From Desmodus rotundus (taxonomy: Eukaryota; Chordata; Mammalia; Chiroptera; Phyllostomidae), in the NCBI RefSeq assembly GCF_022682495.2, contig NC_071398.1:31685426-31749425 (forward strand): 64,000 nt of DNA, in the 5' to 3' direction. Both the position numbers and the translations under genes were made by a program. A model generated the notes under the pieces. It was not told the DNA's origin, made no database searches, and was given only the letters and a program-made list of their open reading frames with translations. Shown in pieces: positions 35,701 through 48,037 of this stretch (within the stretch, counting starts at the first letter, position 1; the number at the start of each line of letters is the position of its first letter).

Positions 35701-36729
35701 GTGAGTCACTGTTTTTCACTGGTGGCACACGAGTATTGCATGGTCATGACCACTGAACAGGCTGCGCAGAGGTCGAGGGTCACCACTGTGCAGGGATGGC
35801 CCTGCTGGATGATGGAGATGCTAGTTGGTGTTTACCAAAGGTGCCCACTGGTGTTTACAGGCACTACCCACCATGTGGACATTGTAAGAAGGCAAACAAG
35901 GCCCAGCTGTGCCCCAGCATCCAGTGCTCTACCTTGCTTCTCCCTGGACACTGGGGCTGCTGTGAGGTGGGTCACGACAGCATTGACTAAGGATGCCCCA
36001 AATTAAAACAGAAGTCATTGTAGGTGGGATCTGCTTAAAGATTCTGTGCTGGCAGGACCCTGGCGTCCACTCAGAGTGGACCCAAACTTCAGGGAAGGTG
36101 TGGCCACTCCAGCAGACTTGCTAAGGCTCTTTGGGAAAATTCACAGAACAATGTGAATTAAAGTTACCCACTTCTACTGAAATCACTCATAACTCTCTTA
36201 GTTTCTATGTTATTCTAAAATTCACAAGGATGAAGAAGAAAGGAACACTGTCTATTGTCTTATTCAGTGAAGATTTTAATAGCTACAGATGTGCTGGTCA
36301 TAAGTGAAGGGAGTCACAGAAAAGTTTAGGGATTAGTGGGAGATAGAATTTTGATTTAAAAGGAAATGATGTTTTCTACTGCTGAGATCCATACTAGATA
36401 TCACATGTGATTGATTTCTGTTACTCAGAGGTTTCAAAAGATGACAGTGGTGGGTCCCTATTCCAGCTTTTATTTGTTCGTGAACACATTTGGGCTGGTC
36501 AGTTTCCCAGCTCTACACCTCACCTGTGCCAGGAGGGGCTGGTACAGGCTATGCTCTGTGAGCCCCAGTTTCCACATCTAAAATGGGAGGGTTGATGAGA
36601 TTGTTGTTGAATGTTTTCATGCCAGCAAATGGTGGAACTTGGATGCTTTTAGTATATGTGCTGCCAGAGCAAGCACAAACTTGGATGCTTTTAAATGTAA
36701 CTTTAAATGAACATTTTCAGAATGACATC
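35701..36729 (+). other. ACSF3 intron 5, first kilobase
   Basis: Unassigned apart from a MIR-like fragment at about 36490-36620 (GAGCCCCAGTTTCCACATCT, AAAATGGGAGGGTTGATGAG). No coding potential. Confidence 0.6.
36490..36620 (+). repeat. MIR-like SINE fragment
   Basis: GTGAGCCCCAGTTTCCACAT and AAATGGGAGGGTTGATGAGA match the MIR core consensus in sense orientation. Confidence 0.6.
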
Positions 36730-38748
36730 AAAAAGTAGGTATTCTGGACTTCTAGTCAAGATGGAGGCATAAGCAAACACACTTTGCCTCCTCACACAAC
36801 CACAGAATGAATTACAACTAGACCTCAAAACAAATAACACCCAGAACCATCAGAAAATTGAGCTGTATGGAAGTCCAAAAACCAAGAATTTAAAGAAGCC
36901 ACATTCATCCAGATGGGTAGGAAGGACAGAGACACAGAGATGGGTGGAGAGGCACAGAGACACAGTGTAGTGCTGAAAAGTGGCAGCAGTTGAACAGGCA
37001 GTCCCACATATAGGTATGGTGGATAAAAATCAGGAAGGATACCTTGGGAGGGAGTGATCCTAGGCCGAGCCAGACCACACAGCCCAGGGTTCCAGCACCA
37101 AGAAGATAAATCCCCATCACTTCTGGCTGTAAAAACCAGTGGGTGGTGGGGCAGCAGAAGAAACTGCCAGATTTTCAGGAGACTCTGCTTAAATGACCCA
37201 CATGGACTTAAAACATATGCAGACCCACCCCCTCTGTGATTCAGCACCAGGGCAACAGCTGGAAGGGTGTCAGTTGCACAGGGAAAGTAGCAAGCAAACC
37301 GTCAGACAACAGGCAGTGGCATTGTCCCCTCTCTGAGCCCTCCTCCACACAGAGCCACAAAGCAGTGAAGCGGGTTGCCCCGCCCCGCACAACTTACAGC
37401 TGCTTTTTCTACAATAGGCCACACTACTAAGACAGGGAATCAAAGCAGTTCTACCTACTACACAGAAACAAACATAGGGAGGCTGCCAAATTGAGGAGAC
37501 AAAGAAATATGGTCCAAATAAAAGAACAGAACAAAACTCCAGAAAAAGAACTAAACAAAATGGAGATAACCAACCTATCCAATGCAGAGTTCAAACACTG
37601 GTGATCCATATGCTCAAAGAACTCATTGAATATGGTAGCAACATAAAAAAAAAGACCCAGGAAGAAATGACAGTTACACTAAGTGAAATAAAAATCTACA
37701 GGGAACCAGCAGTGGAGTGGATGAAGCCAGAATTCAAATCAACGATCGGAACATAAGGAAGAAGTAAGTATTCAATCAGAACAGCAAGAAGAAAGAAGAA
37801 TTTACAAAAACAAGTGTAGTATAAGGTGCCTCCAAGCATATCAATGTCCAGATCATAGGGATGCCAGAAGGAGAAGAGAAAGAGCAAGAAATTGAGAACT
37901 TATTTGAAAAAATAATGAAAGAAAACTTCCCTAATTTGGTGAAGGAAATAGAAACAAGTCCAGTAAACACAGAGTCCCAAACAACAGTGACCCAAAGAGG
38001 CCCACACCAAGACACATCATCATTATTATAGTGCCAAAACTTAAAGATAAAAAGAGAATCTTAAAAGCAGCAGCAAGAGAAAAGCAGTTAGTTACCTACA
38101 AAGGAGTTCCCATAAGACTTCTCAGGTGATTTCTCAAAAGAAACTTTGCAGGCAAGAAGGGACTGGAAAGAAGTATACAAAGTCATGAAAAGCAAGGACC
38201 AACAACCAAGATTAGTCTATCCAGCAAAGCTACACTTAAAATGGAAGGGCAGATAAAGTGCTTCCCAGACAAGAAAAAGCTAAAGGAGTTCATCATCATC
38301 AAGCCATTATTATATGAAATGTTAGAAGGGACTTGTTTAAGATAAAGAAGAAGATAAAAACTATGAACATTAAAAAGGCAACAAATTCACAATTGTCAAC
38401 AACTGAATCTAAAAAAAACAAACTAAGGAAACAACCAGAACAGGAACGGAATCACAGACATGGAGGGTTTTCAGCTGGGAGGGGTAAGGGGAAGAATGGG
38501 GGAAAAGGTGTAGGGATTAAGAAGCATAATTGGTAGTTACAAAATAGAGAGGGGGCTGTTAAGAATAGTGTTAAGAGAAGCCAAAGAATTTATACGTATG
38601 ACCCATGGACATGAACTGGGGGAGGGGGGAAGGGGGGATTGCTGGAGGGAATGGGGGTATCAGGCATAGGGGAGCAAAGGGAAAAATTGGGACAACTGTA
38701 ATAGCATAATCAATAAAATACAATTTTTTTAAAAAAGTAGATATTCTG
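36730..38748 (+). mobile_element. HAL1-like retrotransposon copy 5, older
   Basis: Target duplication AAAAAGTAGGTATTCTG at 36730-36746 and, with one mismatch, at 38732-38748. The 5' UTR starts GACTTCTAGTCAAGATGGAG. The ORF1 region (about 37511-38340) is recognisable (CAGAAAAAG..CAAAATGGAGATAACC, GATGCCAGAAGGAGAAGAG, TACAAAGGAGTTCCCATAAG) but broken by frameshifts and stops. No ORF2. The 3' end is AATCAATAAAATACAATTTT. It is more decayed than copies 1-4, so it represents an earlier wave. Confidence 0.85.
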
Positions 38749-40699
38749 TTTACCCAAGTGAAACTACCTGGGCCCTCACTAAGTTCTCACTCTGTCAGCT
38801 TCTGTTCCTAGATGTGATGACCTCTAGACACAGCCTTGTTCCTCCACTGTCACCCTGAGGGTCCTTAGTCATTTCTCTCTGTCCCTAACCATCCTCCCTC
38901 TGACAAGGCTCTTGCCTCTGCCCTGCTGGTCCAGGGTGGTCAGCCACACCCACCCCTTGGGGTCCTTCTCTGTGTCTCAGCCTGTGCCCTGCACACTACT
39001 CCCCACCCCTGCCTCCTTGTGGACTCCCACTTATTCCCAGGTCACCAGCCCACCCTGCATTTGATGGCTGCCTCCCCGGATGGGTACTCAGCCTGTGTGC
39101 CAGGTCAGGGATGGCCAATAGAGAGTACAGACTGGGGTGTGGGTTCCAGGGACATTGCTTCATCAGGAGGTCCCCAGCAGGGACAGGAATGGTGGGGGGT
39201 TGTGAATTCATCAGATGCTAGTGGTACAGGCAGCATCATCCATGACTGTGCCCCCTCTGCCAGGTGCTGAACACGTGCACCTGTTCTACCAGAAGTGGCA
39301 GCGATGCTGCTAGAGAGAAGGCATGGGGGTGGAGAGCATCTCTTTCTTAAATTACGATACAGTTTAACTAATTCGCACCTGTGGTGGCAAGCAGCCGGCC
39401 ATCTGACAGCTCCTCTCCCATCTTCAATTGTTTCCGTCTACAGGGAGTTGTGCACTGAAACTTGCTTAAAATAGAAAGTCAGCAGCCCCAGCCCAGAACA
39501 CATGACAGTCAGGGAAAAGGAAGCACTCATTCTATAGGGCGGGGGCTCCAGGGTAGTTGGTGCCACTGCCTGAGTCTCTTTGGGGCCATGGAGACAGGAG
39601 GGGATAAGGGAGCCAGGGTCTTATCCTCTCTGCATGGGGAGCCCCATACAGATGCACCCTGGCCATCTAAATGTGAAAGTAAGAGGATTTAGTGCTTGTG
39701 AGGATGTGTTCTAGAACATTCTCAAGTCAGTGAAGGGATCAGTATGACAGTCCAGGCTGGAGCTGCCTTGATGGCTACATGGAGTCTGAGGACCATGCCA
39801 GAGGGCCTGATGTCCCACACAGGGGTTATGGTGGACCTGGACCTAGAGTTTGGTCTTGTGACCAGTGAAGCCATGTTCTGCAAAGGCCACCCCCGGGGTG
39901 ACCAGGGTCCTGGTTAAGTCCCAGCTGCAGGGACCTGATTATTCTCCCTATGTCTTGCTTGAAGGAGCTCCTTCCTTCATGGCACTGTTTGCCTGACCCA
40001 CCTCCAGTGCAATAGGACATTTGGTCTTGTGTGTGTTACCTTCAAGGGCCCCAGACCAGAAACAGGGCTTTGTGGTCTCATGGGTAGAGTGACAACACCT
40101 GCCTCTTGTGTTTGGTGGCACTTGTTAAACTACCTTTATCCTTTAAAAGTGGGGACTCAGAGGTATTTTTCACCCTCTACACCCAGCACTTCGTAGAATA
40201 AGAACAGAGCAGGACTCAGGCAGTCACCTACGTGGAACTTTCCATCTGGGAGTCCTGCTCCGCAAGATGTGGCCTCAGCTCCAAGCAGACCACGGCCGCC
40301 CTTCCATCAGCACTGCAGTGTGTAGGACAAGCCCTGGGCAGGGTTAGGCCTAAAGGTGTGAAAACGGAGGCCCAGGCCATCCTGAAGGAAATGCATTTAT
40401 GTCCATTTTAGTGACATGTCACAGTGGAAACAGGAACTAACACTGCCTTGTTGGGGATTGTGGTTACTAATAAGTAGAGGAGAAAGCTACGCTACCTGTG
40501 GACTGTCAGTAGGAGGCCGCACTGTGCTCAGTTCCTGCATAGATTGACGAGTGCTGATACTGTCTCTGACAAAGAGACTGGTCAGGTGAAGTCCTTCCAG
40601 CTCCTGTCTGCTGCACTGTCAATTCTCAGGGCAGCCCAATCTGGTGAGGGCTGACTTTCTAATGTTCAGAAGTCAGGATGGCTGACATGGCTTGTTTCA

Positions 40700-41080
40700 A
40701 GTGGTGTTTCTTTAACTTTTAATTGGGGGTAATTTTAAATTCATAGAAAAATTGTAAAAATAACAGTACAAAGAATGCCCATACACTCCTACCCCATATC
40801 ACTCAGTGTTGACACCCACTGCTCTTTCTCTGCACACAAGGACTCCCCTGTGCTGGGCGCCACAACCCTTCTCCCAGGACACCCCGCAGCACAGTGACTG
40901 GGGCACGGGATTGGCCTTCCTTCAAACTTTCTCCCACACCATGGTGTTCCTCTTGTCTGCTGACCTCGTGATGTCATGTATGGCATCTTTCCTCCACTGC
41001 AGGTTCAGTTTGGGACAGGTGTCTCCTTGGCTTGTCATGAGGTCAAGTCTTGAACTTGGAAATGCCTTCTTCTTAGCCAC
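40700..41080. mobile_element. Possible old LINE-1 3' remnant
   Basis: TTAAATTCATAGAAAAATTG, AAAAATAACAGTACAAAGAA and TGCCCATACACTCCTACCCC resemble a diverged old LINE-1 tail region. Recognition by eye only; subfamily and orientation not determined. Confidence 0.4.
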
Positions 41081-42107
41081 ATAGTCACCAGGCTCTTACA
41101 CTTGAATGATAGGCATGATGTCAGTGCAGGTAGTGTTTATCAAAGAAGAAAGTGCCAACTGAAAGTGAGCCTTGCGCTGATGGTGAGCATGGAACATGGA
41201 GGTCCAGGGAGGACGTCTTTGCTGAGAACCTCCCTGGAGCCAACCTGCTATGGGCACTGTGGCCTCGGCTTCTCCCATCCCCTCCTTCCTTCTTTCACCC
41301 AACTATAGCATGAGGAGACCCCTCGGGGCCAGGCACCAAGCCCCATGTCGCTGCCAGGATCAGCAGTACTGGCACCCATCATGGCAAATACAGTGCAAGG
41401 TGGGTGTCCCTTGGGCCTCTGCAGCCTGAGAGCACCCAGTGCTTCTCTGGCTGGAACCCACCACCGAGAATCAGGAGTAAGTGGTCAGGGCTCTTGGGCC
41501 TCTGTCTGCCCTGAAAGGGGAGCCCCTGGGGAGGATGGGAGCCCTGCCAGGGCAGAGGGGCAGCTGGGCCATGCAGTACTTCCCAGATAACAGGAGGATC
41601 CCTGTTGGCTCCTGCAGGCCCAGAGCAAGGGGTTCTCACAGGCCCACATGACCCAGCAGCTGTGAGGCCTGAGCCTGTGTTGGGGAATGGGATGCAGGTC
41701 AGGAGGGTGACTCACTTGTCCTGGGTGTGTGGGAAAGCTTACTTAGAGCACAGTCTGGGCTCACTGTGCGTTGTCATGCGCTAACACCACCATGTCTCCA
41801 TGTCCACAAGTGTGTGTGGCTGTGACCAGCAGCTCTCTGTGGCTCCACTGCCAGCACTTCCTGAGTCTTGCAACTTTGTCTGATGGGACTTCAGGCACTG
41901 GAAGAGCAGGTGCCCTCCCCCTCCCTCTCCCCCACTGGAGAGTTCTCTGGCACCATTTGAAGTAGTTCCACCTTCACAGTTCCTCTGGCTGCTCTCTCCC
42001 TGCTGGGCTGGGTTAATGTGTGCAGGGCTTTTTTTTTGCTGTGATACATCTTTCATGTGCTGCAGCCTCCAGCTGGCTCCCACCTATAAACTCTGCACAT
42101 CGCACAC

Positions 42108-42160
42108 TTTCTTTCTTTCTTTCTTTACTTACTTACTTACTTATTTATTTATTTTATTTC
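42108..42160. repeat. Compound microsatellite (TTTC)n(TTAC)n(TTTA)n
   Basis: Three successive tetranucleotide runs, TTTC, then TTAC, then TTTA, indicating stepwise replacement of the repeat unit. Confidence 0.9.
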
Positions 42161-44975
42161 TTGAAATTGCTTGCTTACATGAGAGCGGAGCGCCAGCCAG
42201 CAACAATGGGGTCCATCAGCAGATAAAGGGTTTCAAAGCTGTACATGACACACAGGGTATGCAGGCCCTTACACAAAATCATCTTCTCTTGCTGAGAATG
42301 CAGAGAGACCCATGTGGGATGTGCATGGGCTAGAGCAGGACAGTGGCTGTGAGCTCTGCTTCATTTTATTTCTCTTTAAAATTAATTATCTCATAGTTTA
42401 CCCATATGCAGGCTGTCAGTCTGGACAGCAGACTGCTCTGTTGCCTCTCCTTTCCACACCACCAGCATCTCTGGTCCTCTCCCCTGTCACTGCCATCTGT
42501 CTCTACATGTGTCACCAATGGCTACACGTGACCCACAGTGGGGCCTGGAGACACTCTGCCCCATGATGGTAACAGTGGTATCCCCACAGAGGTGCTTACT
42601 TCAGAACAAATGACACAGTTCCTTGCCTCTTGGGTTGTGGTGGGGTCACCACCTCTATCAAGGGCCAGGTGGAAAGTGGCCTGACCCTAAAAGGGGAATC
42701 TCACATGGAAAAGAGCATCTGTTTGGCAGCCTGATTGCCAGGTGAATGCCCATGAGTGAGCGCTCAGCTGCACTCTCTTTTCCTATAGTCAACCAGAGCC
42801 TGCCCCCAAATGCCCTGTAAAAGCATGCTCTGAAACACAGGGCAAGAAGTCCCGCCTTGCTCCAATTGGCTCATCCCTACAGGGATGACCGGTTCTTTCT
42901 GGTCTAAGCACTGGGCAGTGCTGGGCTAGATGGCCCTTCATCAGGGTGCAGCGGGAGCCACAGTCAAGGAAGGGCCGTTAGGGACAGGCACTCTGCCATG
43001 TGTCCTACCCCTGCTCACCTGCCTGGATTCCAGCACCTTCTTCTAGCATGCCCTCCACCACAGAGGGGCAGAGCCATCTTCTCCTCTTGAATTGAACCGA
43101 TGTCAGGGGCTCCACCTTAGGACTTTCCAGCCAATCTGCTGCTGACAGAGAAAAGGACAGTGCTGCTACCAGCAGGTCACTAGGCCAGTGGAATGTGGTT
43201 CAGAGTTGGGGCAGACACTGCAGTCTTTGAAAGTGGGATCGGGCTGCCTCAGATGCAGAAGTGTTCATTCTCAGGTCAGCGGCTCTCAGGCACAGCCCTG
43301 GTCATAGTAACATGGAGAGGTCCTCATGTACAGGTGTGTGTGTCCTCACTCACACCATCTTCCTGTAGGCACAAAGGTGCGGAGTCCCCTGTGAACAGAG
43401 CCCAGGCTTTTCACTGTTGTGTGGGAAGCAGGTGTGGCATGAAGACACACGAGACTGCTGGGCACCTGGAGTCTGGCTGCATGCCCAAAGCATGGGGAGT
43501 GGGCCTCACTGACCCAGCCCTGCTCCTCATCCTAGCGGATGTGGGTGTCAGCTCCAAGGGGTCCTGAGGGATCCCAGCAGAAAACCCTGCAGGGCTCTGG
43601 CTCTACGTGTGGCCTGGTGATGTGAGTGGTAGATTTTAGTTAAAAGCAGCATTTGTTTTTATATACTATTTTAATTTTTTATTTCTCTGTGATATTATTC
43701 TCCTCACACTGTTCCCCTTCTCCTGGTTTATCTTCACTCTTGGTACTCCATTGTACCCTTGTCTCTCAAATTTACGTCAGCCACCAAAATTAAACTGACC
43801 TTACTGTCAAGGTCTGTCCAGCGTGTTAGTAGGATGTAGGCAAATGTGTAATGGGCAGGTGTGTGTTTAGAACTCTGTCTGGTAGCTCACTTTTCCTCTC
43901 TCCCCCAAGGAATGAAAATGCCTTGTCTTTTTTGGCATAAAGAAAATGATGATACATTTTAGTTACTTGATATTTGCTTTCTGTAGACCAGAAACTCCCT
44001 TGGCAGATCTGTACAAAAGTCAGGGTCAGTGACTCTGCCTGTCTATGTTTATGCTGTGGCGGATGTGTCAGGTGGACCTAAGAAGGGGCTCAGATTAGGT
44101 GCTGAATGGACTTGAATGGTATTCAAGGGGATCTAGTTGAAAGAGAGGTGGCTCCGGTTCCTGAGTACCCCAGCTTTGCACTCTGCATGTCTGTGGCCAC
44201 AGAGCCTGCATGCTGGCAGCCACTGTGCTTTTGAGCTGGTCAGTGTGTCATGGGACATCAATGCGACATCTGCATACAGCAGCCATCCTCATTCACTACA
44301 TCTAAGTCACCATCTATGGTGAGACACAGCGTGGTTTCAGAGATGCTAAATGTATAAAAATGCCCCTCAGAATTAATAGAATTAGTATCTCTTCACTTGA
44401 TGCAACTTGCCTGGAATAAGATCATGAATATTTTTCTTACTGTGTAAAGTCAGAAATTGAGGACACAATGCTGGGGTGTGGGCAGGAAGCCCTGTCTGAC
44501 TTCATGAGCTCTGGTCCCCACTTCCTGCCCACCACACAGACCATCTCGTATGTGGTCAGTGTCCATGTGGCTGCGGAGACAAGGGCAGGGCATGGCTTTG
44601 CTGGCTCTGGACTTTGAGGTCCAGCACAGGTAGAGGAATATAGAGAGGGTCCAGAGATGGCAGGAGCTGGAGTGACCATAGCACGAAGGAGGGTGGTGTG
44701 GTCTGTAAATTATTAACACACAGTGGGTTAGAGTCTGGGTTCAGTCATGGGACAAGCCACCCAGTGATCTGAACAGGTGACATTTAATAACAAGAATGCC
44801 TAAACTGTGACAGAAGAGTAACTCAGTGATGTCAGAGATCTCTGAAGGGCACCCAGGGCTGGAGGAGACTGAGGAAGGGCAAGGGCGGGACATTTTCCTT
44901 CAGTTATTGATTTCTAACTTAGAATGGAACTTAGGTACAATTGCTCCCTTCAATTCTGTCATTTTTTGCTTCATA

Positions 44976-45188
44976 TACAGGGTCCAGCAGAAATAAGGCC
45001 TGCTTGAGTGTGATTGGTAGGGTAATAATATGGGTGTAATAATTTATAGTTTTAATTTGAACATTTCACCTAAAATGTCATTTGGTGTGCTTGAGTATGA
45101 TATTGTTATGTTACAGAATAACATGCTTATGATTTTGTAATAAAAGATTTTGTAATAAAAAGGGGTATTATTTGTGCCATACCCTGTA
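44976..45188. mobile_element. 209-bp TIR element flanked by TA (mariner-type MITE)
   Basis: Starts CAGGGTCCAGCAGAAATAAG at 44978 and ends with a segment whose reverse complement begins CAGGGTATGGCACAAATAAT (ending 45186); 15 of the first 19 positions match. TA dinucleotides flank both ends (44976-44977 and 45187-45188), the target duplication of Tc1/mariner elements. The interior is AT-rich, has no coding capacity and contains a tandem duplication of GATTTTGTAATAAAA. A non-autonomous element mobilised in trans is the simplest reading. Confidence 0.75.
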
Positions 45189-45857
45189 TTCTAATGTGTA
45201 AATGTTTATAATTATTATATCTTATTGCTGTATCAAACCTTTTATTAATGTATCATATCCTTCTTTGACTCTTGTAACCTTTTTTGACTTAAAATCCATT
45301 TTGTCGGACGTTAGTGTAGCCACCTGCTCTGTTTTGATTTTCTTAATGGGATGTGTCTCTCCATGCTTTCACTTTCACTCCTGTTGTCTTTGGGTTTCAG
45401 GTGAGTCTCTTATAGATAGTATATAATTGGGTCATGTGTTTGGGGATTTTTTATTAAATCATTTTTCTTTAATTTTTCAATTACAGTTGACATACATTAT
45501 TATATTAGTTTCAGGTGTACACACCAGTGATTAGACATTTCATAACTTACTAAGTGATCATTCTGATAAACCTTGCGTCCATCTGACACCATACAAAGTT
45601 ACTGGAGTATTATTGACTATATTCCCTGTGCTGTATTTGACATCCCTGTGACTATTGTATATCAAGCAATTTGTACTTCTTCATTCCCACACCATCTTCA
45701 CCCATTCCCCAACCCCCCTCCCACCTGGCAACCATTAAAATGTTCTGTGTCTATGAGTCAGTTTCTGTTCTGCTTGTTGGTTTATTTTTTTAGATTCAGT
45801 TACTGATAGATGTGTATTTATTTTATTGTTCATTTGTTAAATTTTTTTCTTCTTTTT
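45189..45857 (-). mobile_element. Old LINE-1 ORF2 and HAL1-like 3' UTR, antisense
   Basis: 45190-45460 is antisense ORF2-type (TTTTTGACTTAAAATCCATT, GGTGAGTCTCTTATAGATAG). 45470-45857 is an antisense 3' UTR (CAATTACAGTTGACATACAT, TAGTTTCAGGTGTACACACC, CCCAACCCCCCTCCCACCTG). The latter continues after the later insertions, at 48038, with ORF1 C-terminal sequence (AATAAACTCCTTTAGCTTTT), making it a ninth, truncated HAL1-like remnant. Confidence 0.7.
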
Positions 45858-47741
45858 AAAGAAAACCCTTTAGTGGAGAGAACCAAGATGGCGGTGTAGG
45901 TAGACACACTGCGCCTCCTCACACAACCAGAACTGACAGAGAATCTAACGGCAACGGGGTCCGACACCAAGGAAATAAAAAATAAACATTCATCTAGACC
46001 AGTAGGAGGGGCGGAGATGGGCACCGGGGTGGAGAGGACTCATGTGGCTGTGGCAGGACCGAGACTGGCGGAGTGTGGGAAGAACAGCGCAGGCAGTCCG
46101 AGCACTAGCAGACCCTGCGGCCCCACATTCGCACACAGATAAACCGAGAGGGCCCGACTCAGAGTGGTGGAGAGCAGGGCAGGCAGAGTGGCGGGTAGCA
46201 CCCCGCGGCCCCACACTCACACACAGATAAACCGGGACCAACGTGGGGAGCGAAGCAGACTGCGTAACCCAGGGCTCCAGCCCGGGGAAATAAAGCCTCA
46301 AACCTCTGATTGAAAACACCCGTGGGGGTTGGAGTGGCAGCAGGAGAGACTCCCAGCCTCACGGGAGAGGTCATTGGAGACACCCACAGGGGCCTAGAGT
46401 GTGCACAGGCCCACCCACTCGGGAACCAGCACCAGTGGGGCCCAGTTTGATTGTGGGTAGCAGAGTGAAAGATTGAAATCCAGTGGAGAGTGAGGCAGGC
46501 GCCATTGCTCCCTCTGGGCCCCTCCCCCACGAACAGTGTCACAGCGCAGCCACCAGCGTTACTCCGCCCCGGGGAACACCTAAGGCTCCACCCCTTTAAG
46601 TAACAGATGCGCCAAGACAAAAAAAAAAAAAATGGCCCAAATGACAGAACACTTCAAAGCTCCAGAAAAAATACAACTAAGTGAGGAAGAGATAGCCAAC
46701 CTATCAGATGCACAGTTCAAAACACTGGTTATCAAGATTCTCACAGAATTGGTTGAATCTGTTTGAAAACTAGATGAAAAAATGAAGGCTATGACAAGAG
46801 AAACAGGAAAATGTACAGGGAACCAATAGTGATGCGAAGGAAACTGGGACTCAAATCAACAGTGTGGACCAGAAGGAAGAAAGAAACATCCAACCAGAAA
46901 AGAATGAAGAAACAAGAACTCGGAAAAATGAGGAGAGGCTTAGGAACCTCCAGGACATCTTTCAATGTTCCAACATCCGGATCACAGGGGTGCCGGAAGG
47001 AGAAGAGGAAGAACAAAAAATTGAAAACTTATTTGAACAAATAATGAAGGAGAACTTCCCCAGTCTGGCAAAGGAAATAGACTTCCAGGAAGTCCAGGAA
47101 GCTCAGAGAGTCCCAAAGAAGCTGGACCCAAGGAGGAACACACCAAGGCACATCATAATTACATTACCCAAGATTAAAGGCAAGGACCTACATCCAAGAT
47201 TACTGTATCCAGCAAAGCTATCATTTAGAATGGAAGGGAAGATAAAGTGCTTCTCAGATAAGGTCAAGTTAAAGAAGTTCATCATCACCAAGCCCTTATT
47301 GTATGAAATGTTAAAGGGAGTTACCTAAGAAAAAGAAGATAAAAAATAGGAACAGTAGAAATGACAGCAAACTCACAGTGATTAATGACCACACCTAAAA
47401 CAAAAGCAAGAGCAAACTAGGCAAACAACTAGAACAGGAACAGAACCATAGAGATGGAGATCACATGAAGGGTTGTCAATAGGGGAGTGGGAGGGGGAGA
47501 GCGAGGGAAAGGTACAGAGAATAAGTAGCATAGATGATAGGTGGAAAATAGACAGGGGGAGGGTAAGAATAGTGTAGGAAATGTAGAAGCCAAAGAACTT
47601 ATAAGTATGACCCATGGACATGAACTATAGGGGGGGAATGTGGGAGGGAGGGGTTGGGCAGGATGGAGTGGATTGGGGGGGGAAATGGGATAACTGTAAT
47701 AGCATAATCAATAAATATATTAAAAAAAAGAAAACCCTTTA
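45858..47741 (+). mobile_element. HAL1-like retrotransposon copy 6 with target-site duplication
   Basis: Target duplication AAAGAAAACCCTTTA at 45858-45872 and 47727-47741. The 5' UTR resembles copies 1 and 3, with YY1-like CAAGATGGCGG at 45884-45894. ORF1 begins ATGGCCCAAATG near 46633 but has an in-frame TGA near 46763 and a small deletion near 46805. It carries the same 141-nt ORF1 deletion as copy 1. The G-rich 3' UTR ends AATCAATAAATATATT. Confidence 0.9.
46633..47328 (+). pseudogene. Broken HAL1-like ORF1 (copy 6)
   Basis: The start and first 40-odd codons match copy 3. A nonsense change (..GAATCTGTTTGAAAAC.., TGA near 46763) and a nearby indel then interrupt the frame. From 46864 it is open again for 154 codons (MDQKEERNIQPEKNEE .. 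LLYEMLKGVT). The junction LPKIK-GKDLHPRLL shows the 47-codon deletion. Inactive as a protein gene. Confidence 0.85.
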
Positions 47742-48037
47742 ACATTTCATACAGGAACTACTATAAAGGACACATGGACAAAATCAAGGGGGAGGGTGGA
47801 GGTGGGGGAGGGAGGTGGGTTCAGCTGGTGTGGGGTGGAGGGATGGGGAGAAAGGGCATACAGCTGTAATTGAATAAAAATAAAAATTAAAAAAACAAAA
47901 AAAAACTACTCGGGCTGAATTGTTAATCAAGTTCTTGTTGTATTTTCATCTTGAGTTAGTTTCCACAGAAAACTCTGCAATAAAGATGGAACACTTTATG
48001 TAAGAAAAAAAAAAAAAGAAAACCCTTTAACATTTCA
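47730..48037 (+). mobile_element. Processed-transcript fragment of unknown origin with its own A-tail
   Basis: Identical 21-bp direct repeats at 47730-47750 and 48017-48037 flank an insert ending ..CTCTGCAATAAAGATGGAAC, ACTTTATGTAAG and then an A-run. AATAAA followed about 20 bp later by the A-run is the structure of a reverse-transcribed mRNA 3' end. After removal of the nested LINE-1 tail (47763-47903), about 110 bp of unrecognised sequence remain (ACTACTCGGGCTGAATTG..). It may be a 5'-truncated processed pseudogene or a 3' transduction; I cannot name the source. Confidence 0.6.
47756..47910 (+). mobile_element. 5'-truncated young LINE-1 3' end
   Basis: GGACACATGGACAAAATCAA followed by a G-rich block (GGGAGGGTGGAGGTGGGGGA..) and TACAGCTGTAATTGAATAAA plus an A-rich tail, flanked by short AACTACT duplications at 47756-47762 and 47904-47910. 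The same tail occurs in antisense at 57661-57770. The G-runs could form a quadruplex. It supplies evidence that an autonomous LINE-1 (the presumed helper) was active in the lineage. Confidence 0.75.

Larger units (their letters stand above)
38749..44975 (+). other. ACSF3 intron 5, mostly unassigned
   Basis: Six kilobases with little recognisable content: an old LINE-1-like stretch near 40700-41080 and a compound microsatellite at 42108-42160. The many overlapping small frames on both strands have no family resemblance. No gene supported. Confidence 0.6.

Noticed and set aside
42108..42160. Short tandem tetranucleotides considered as a CRISPR-like or regulatory array
   Set aside because: Ordinary compound microsatellite; the window is vertebrate DNA with no CRISPR features.
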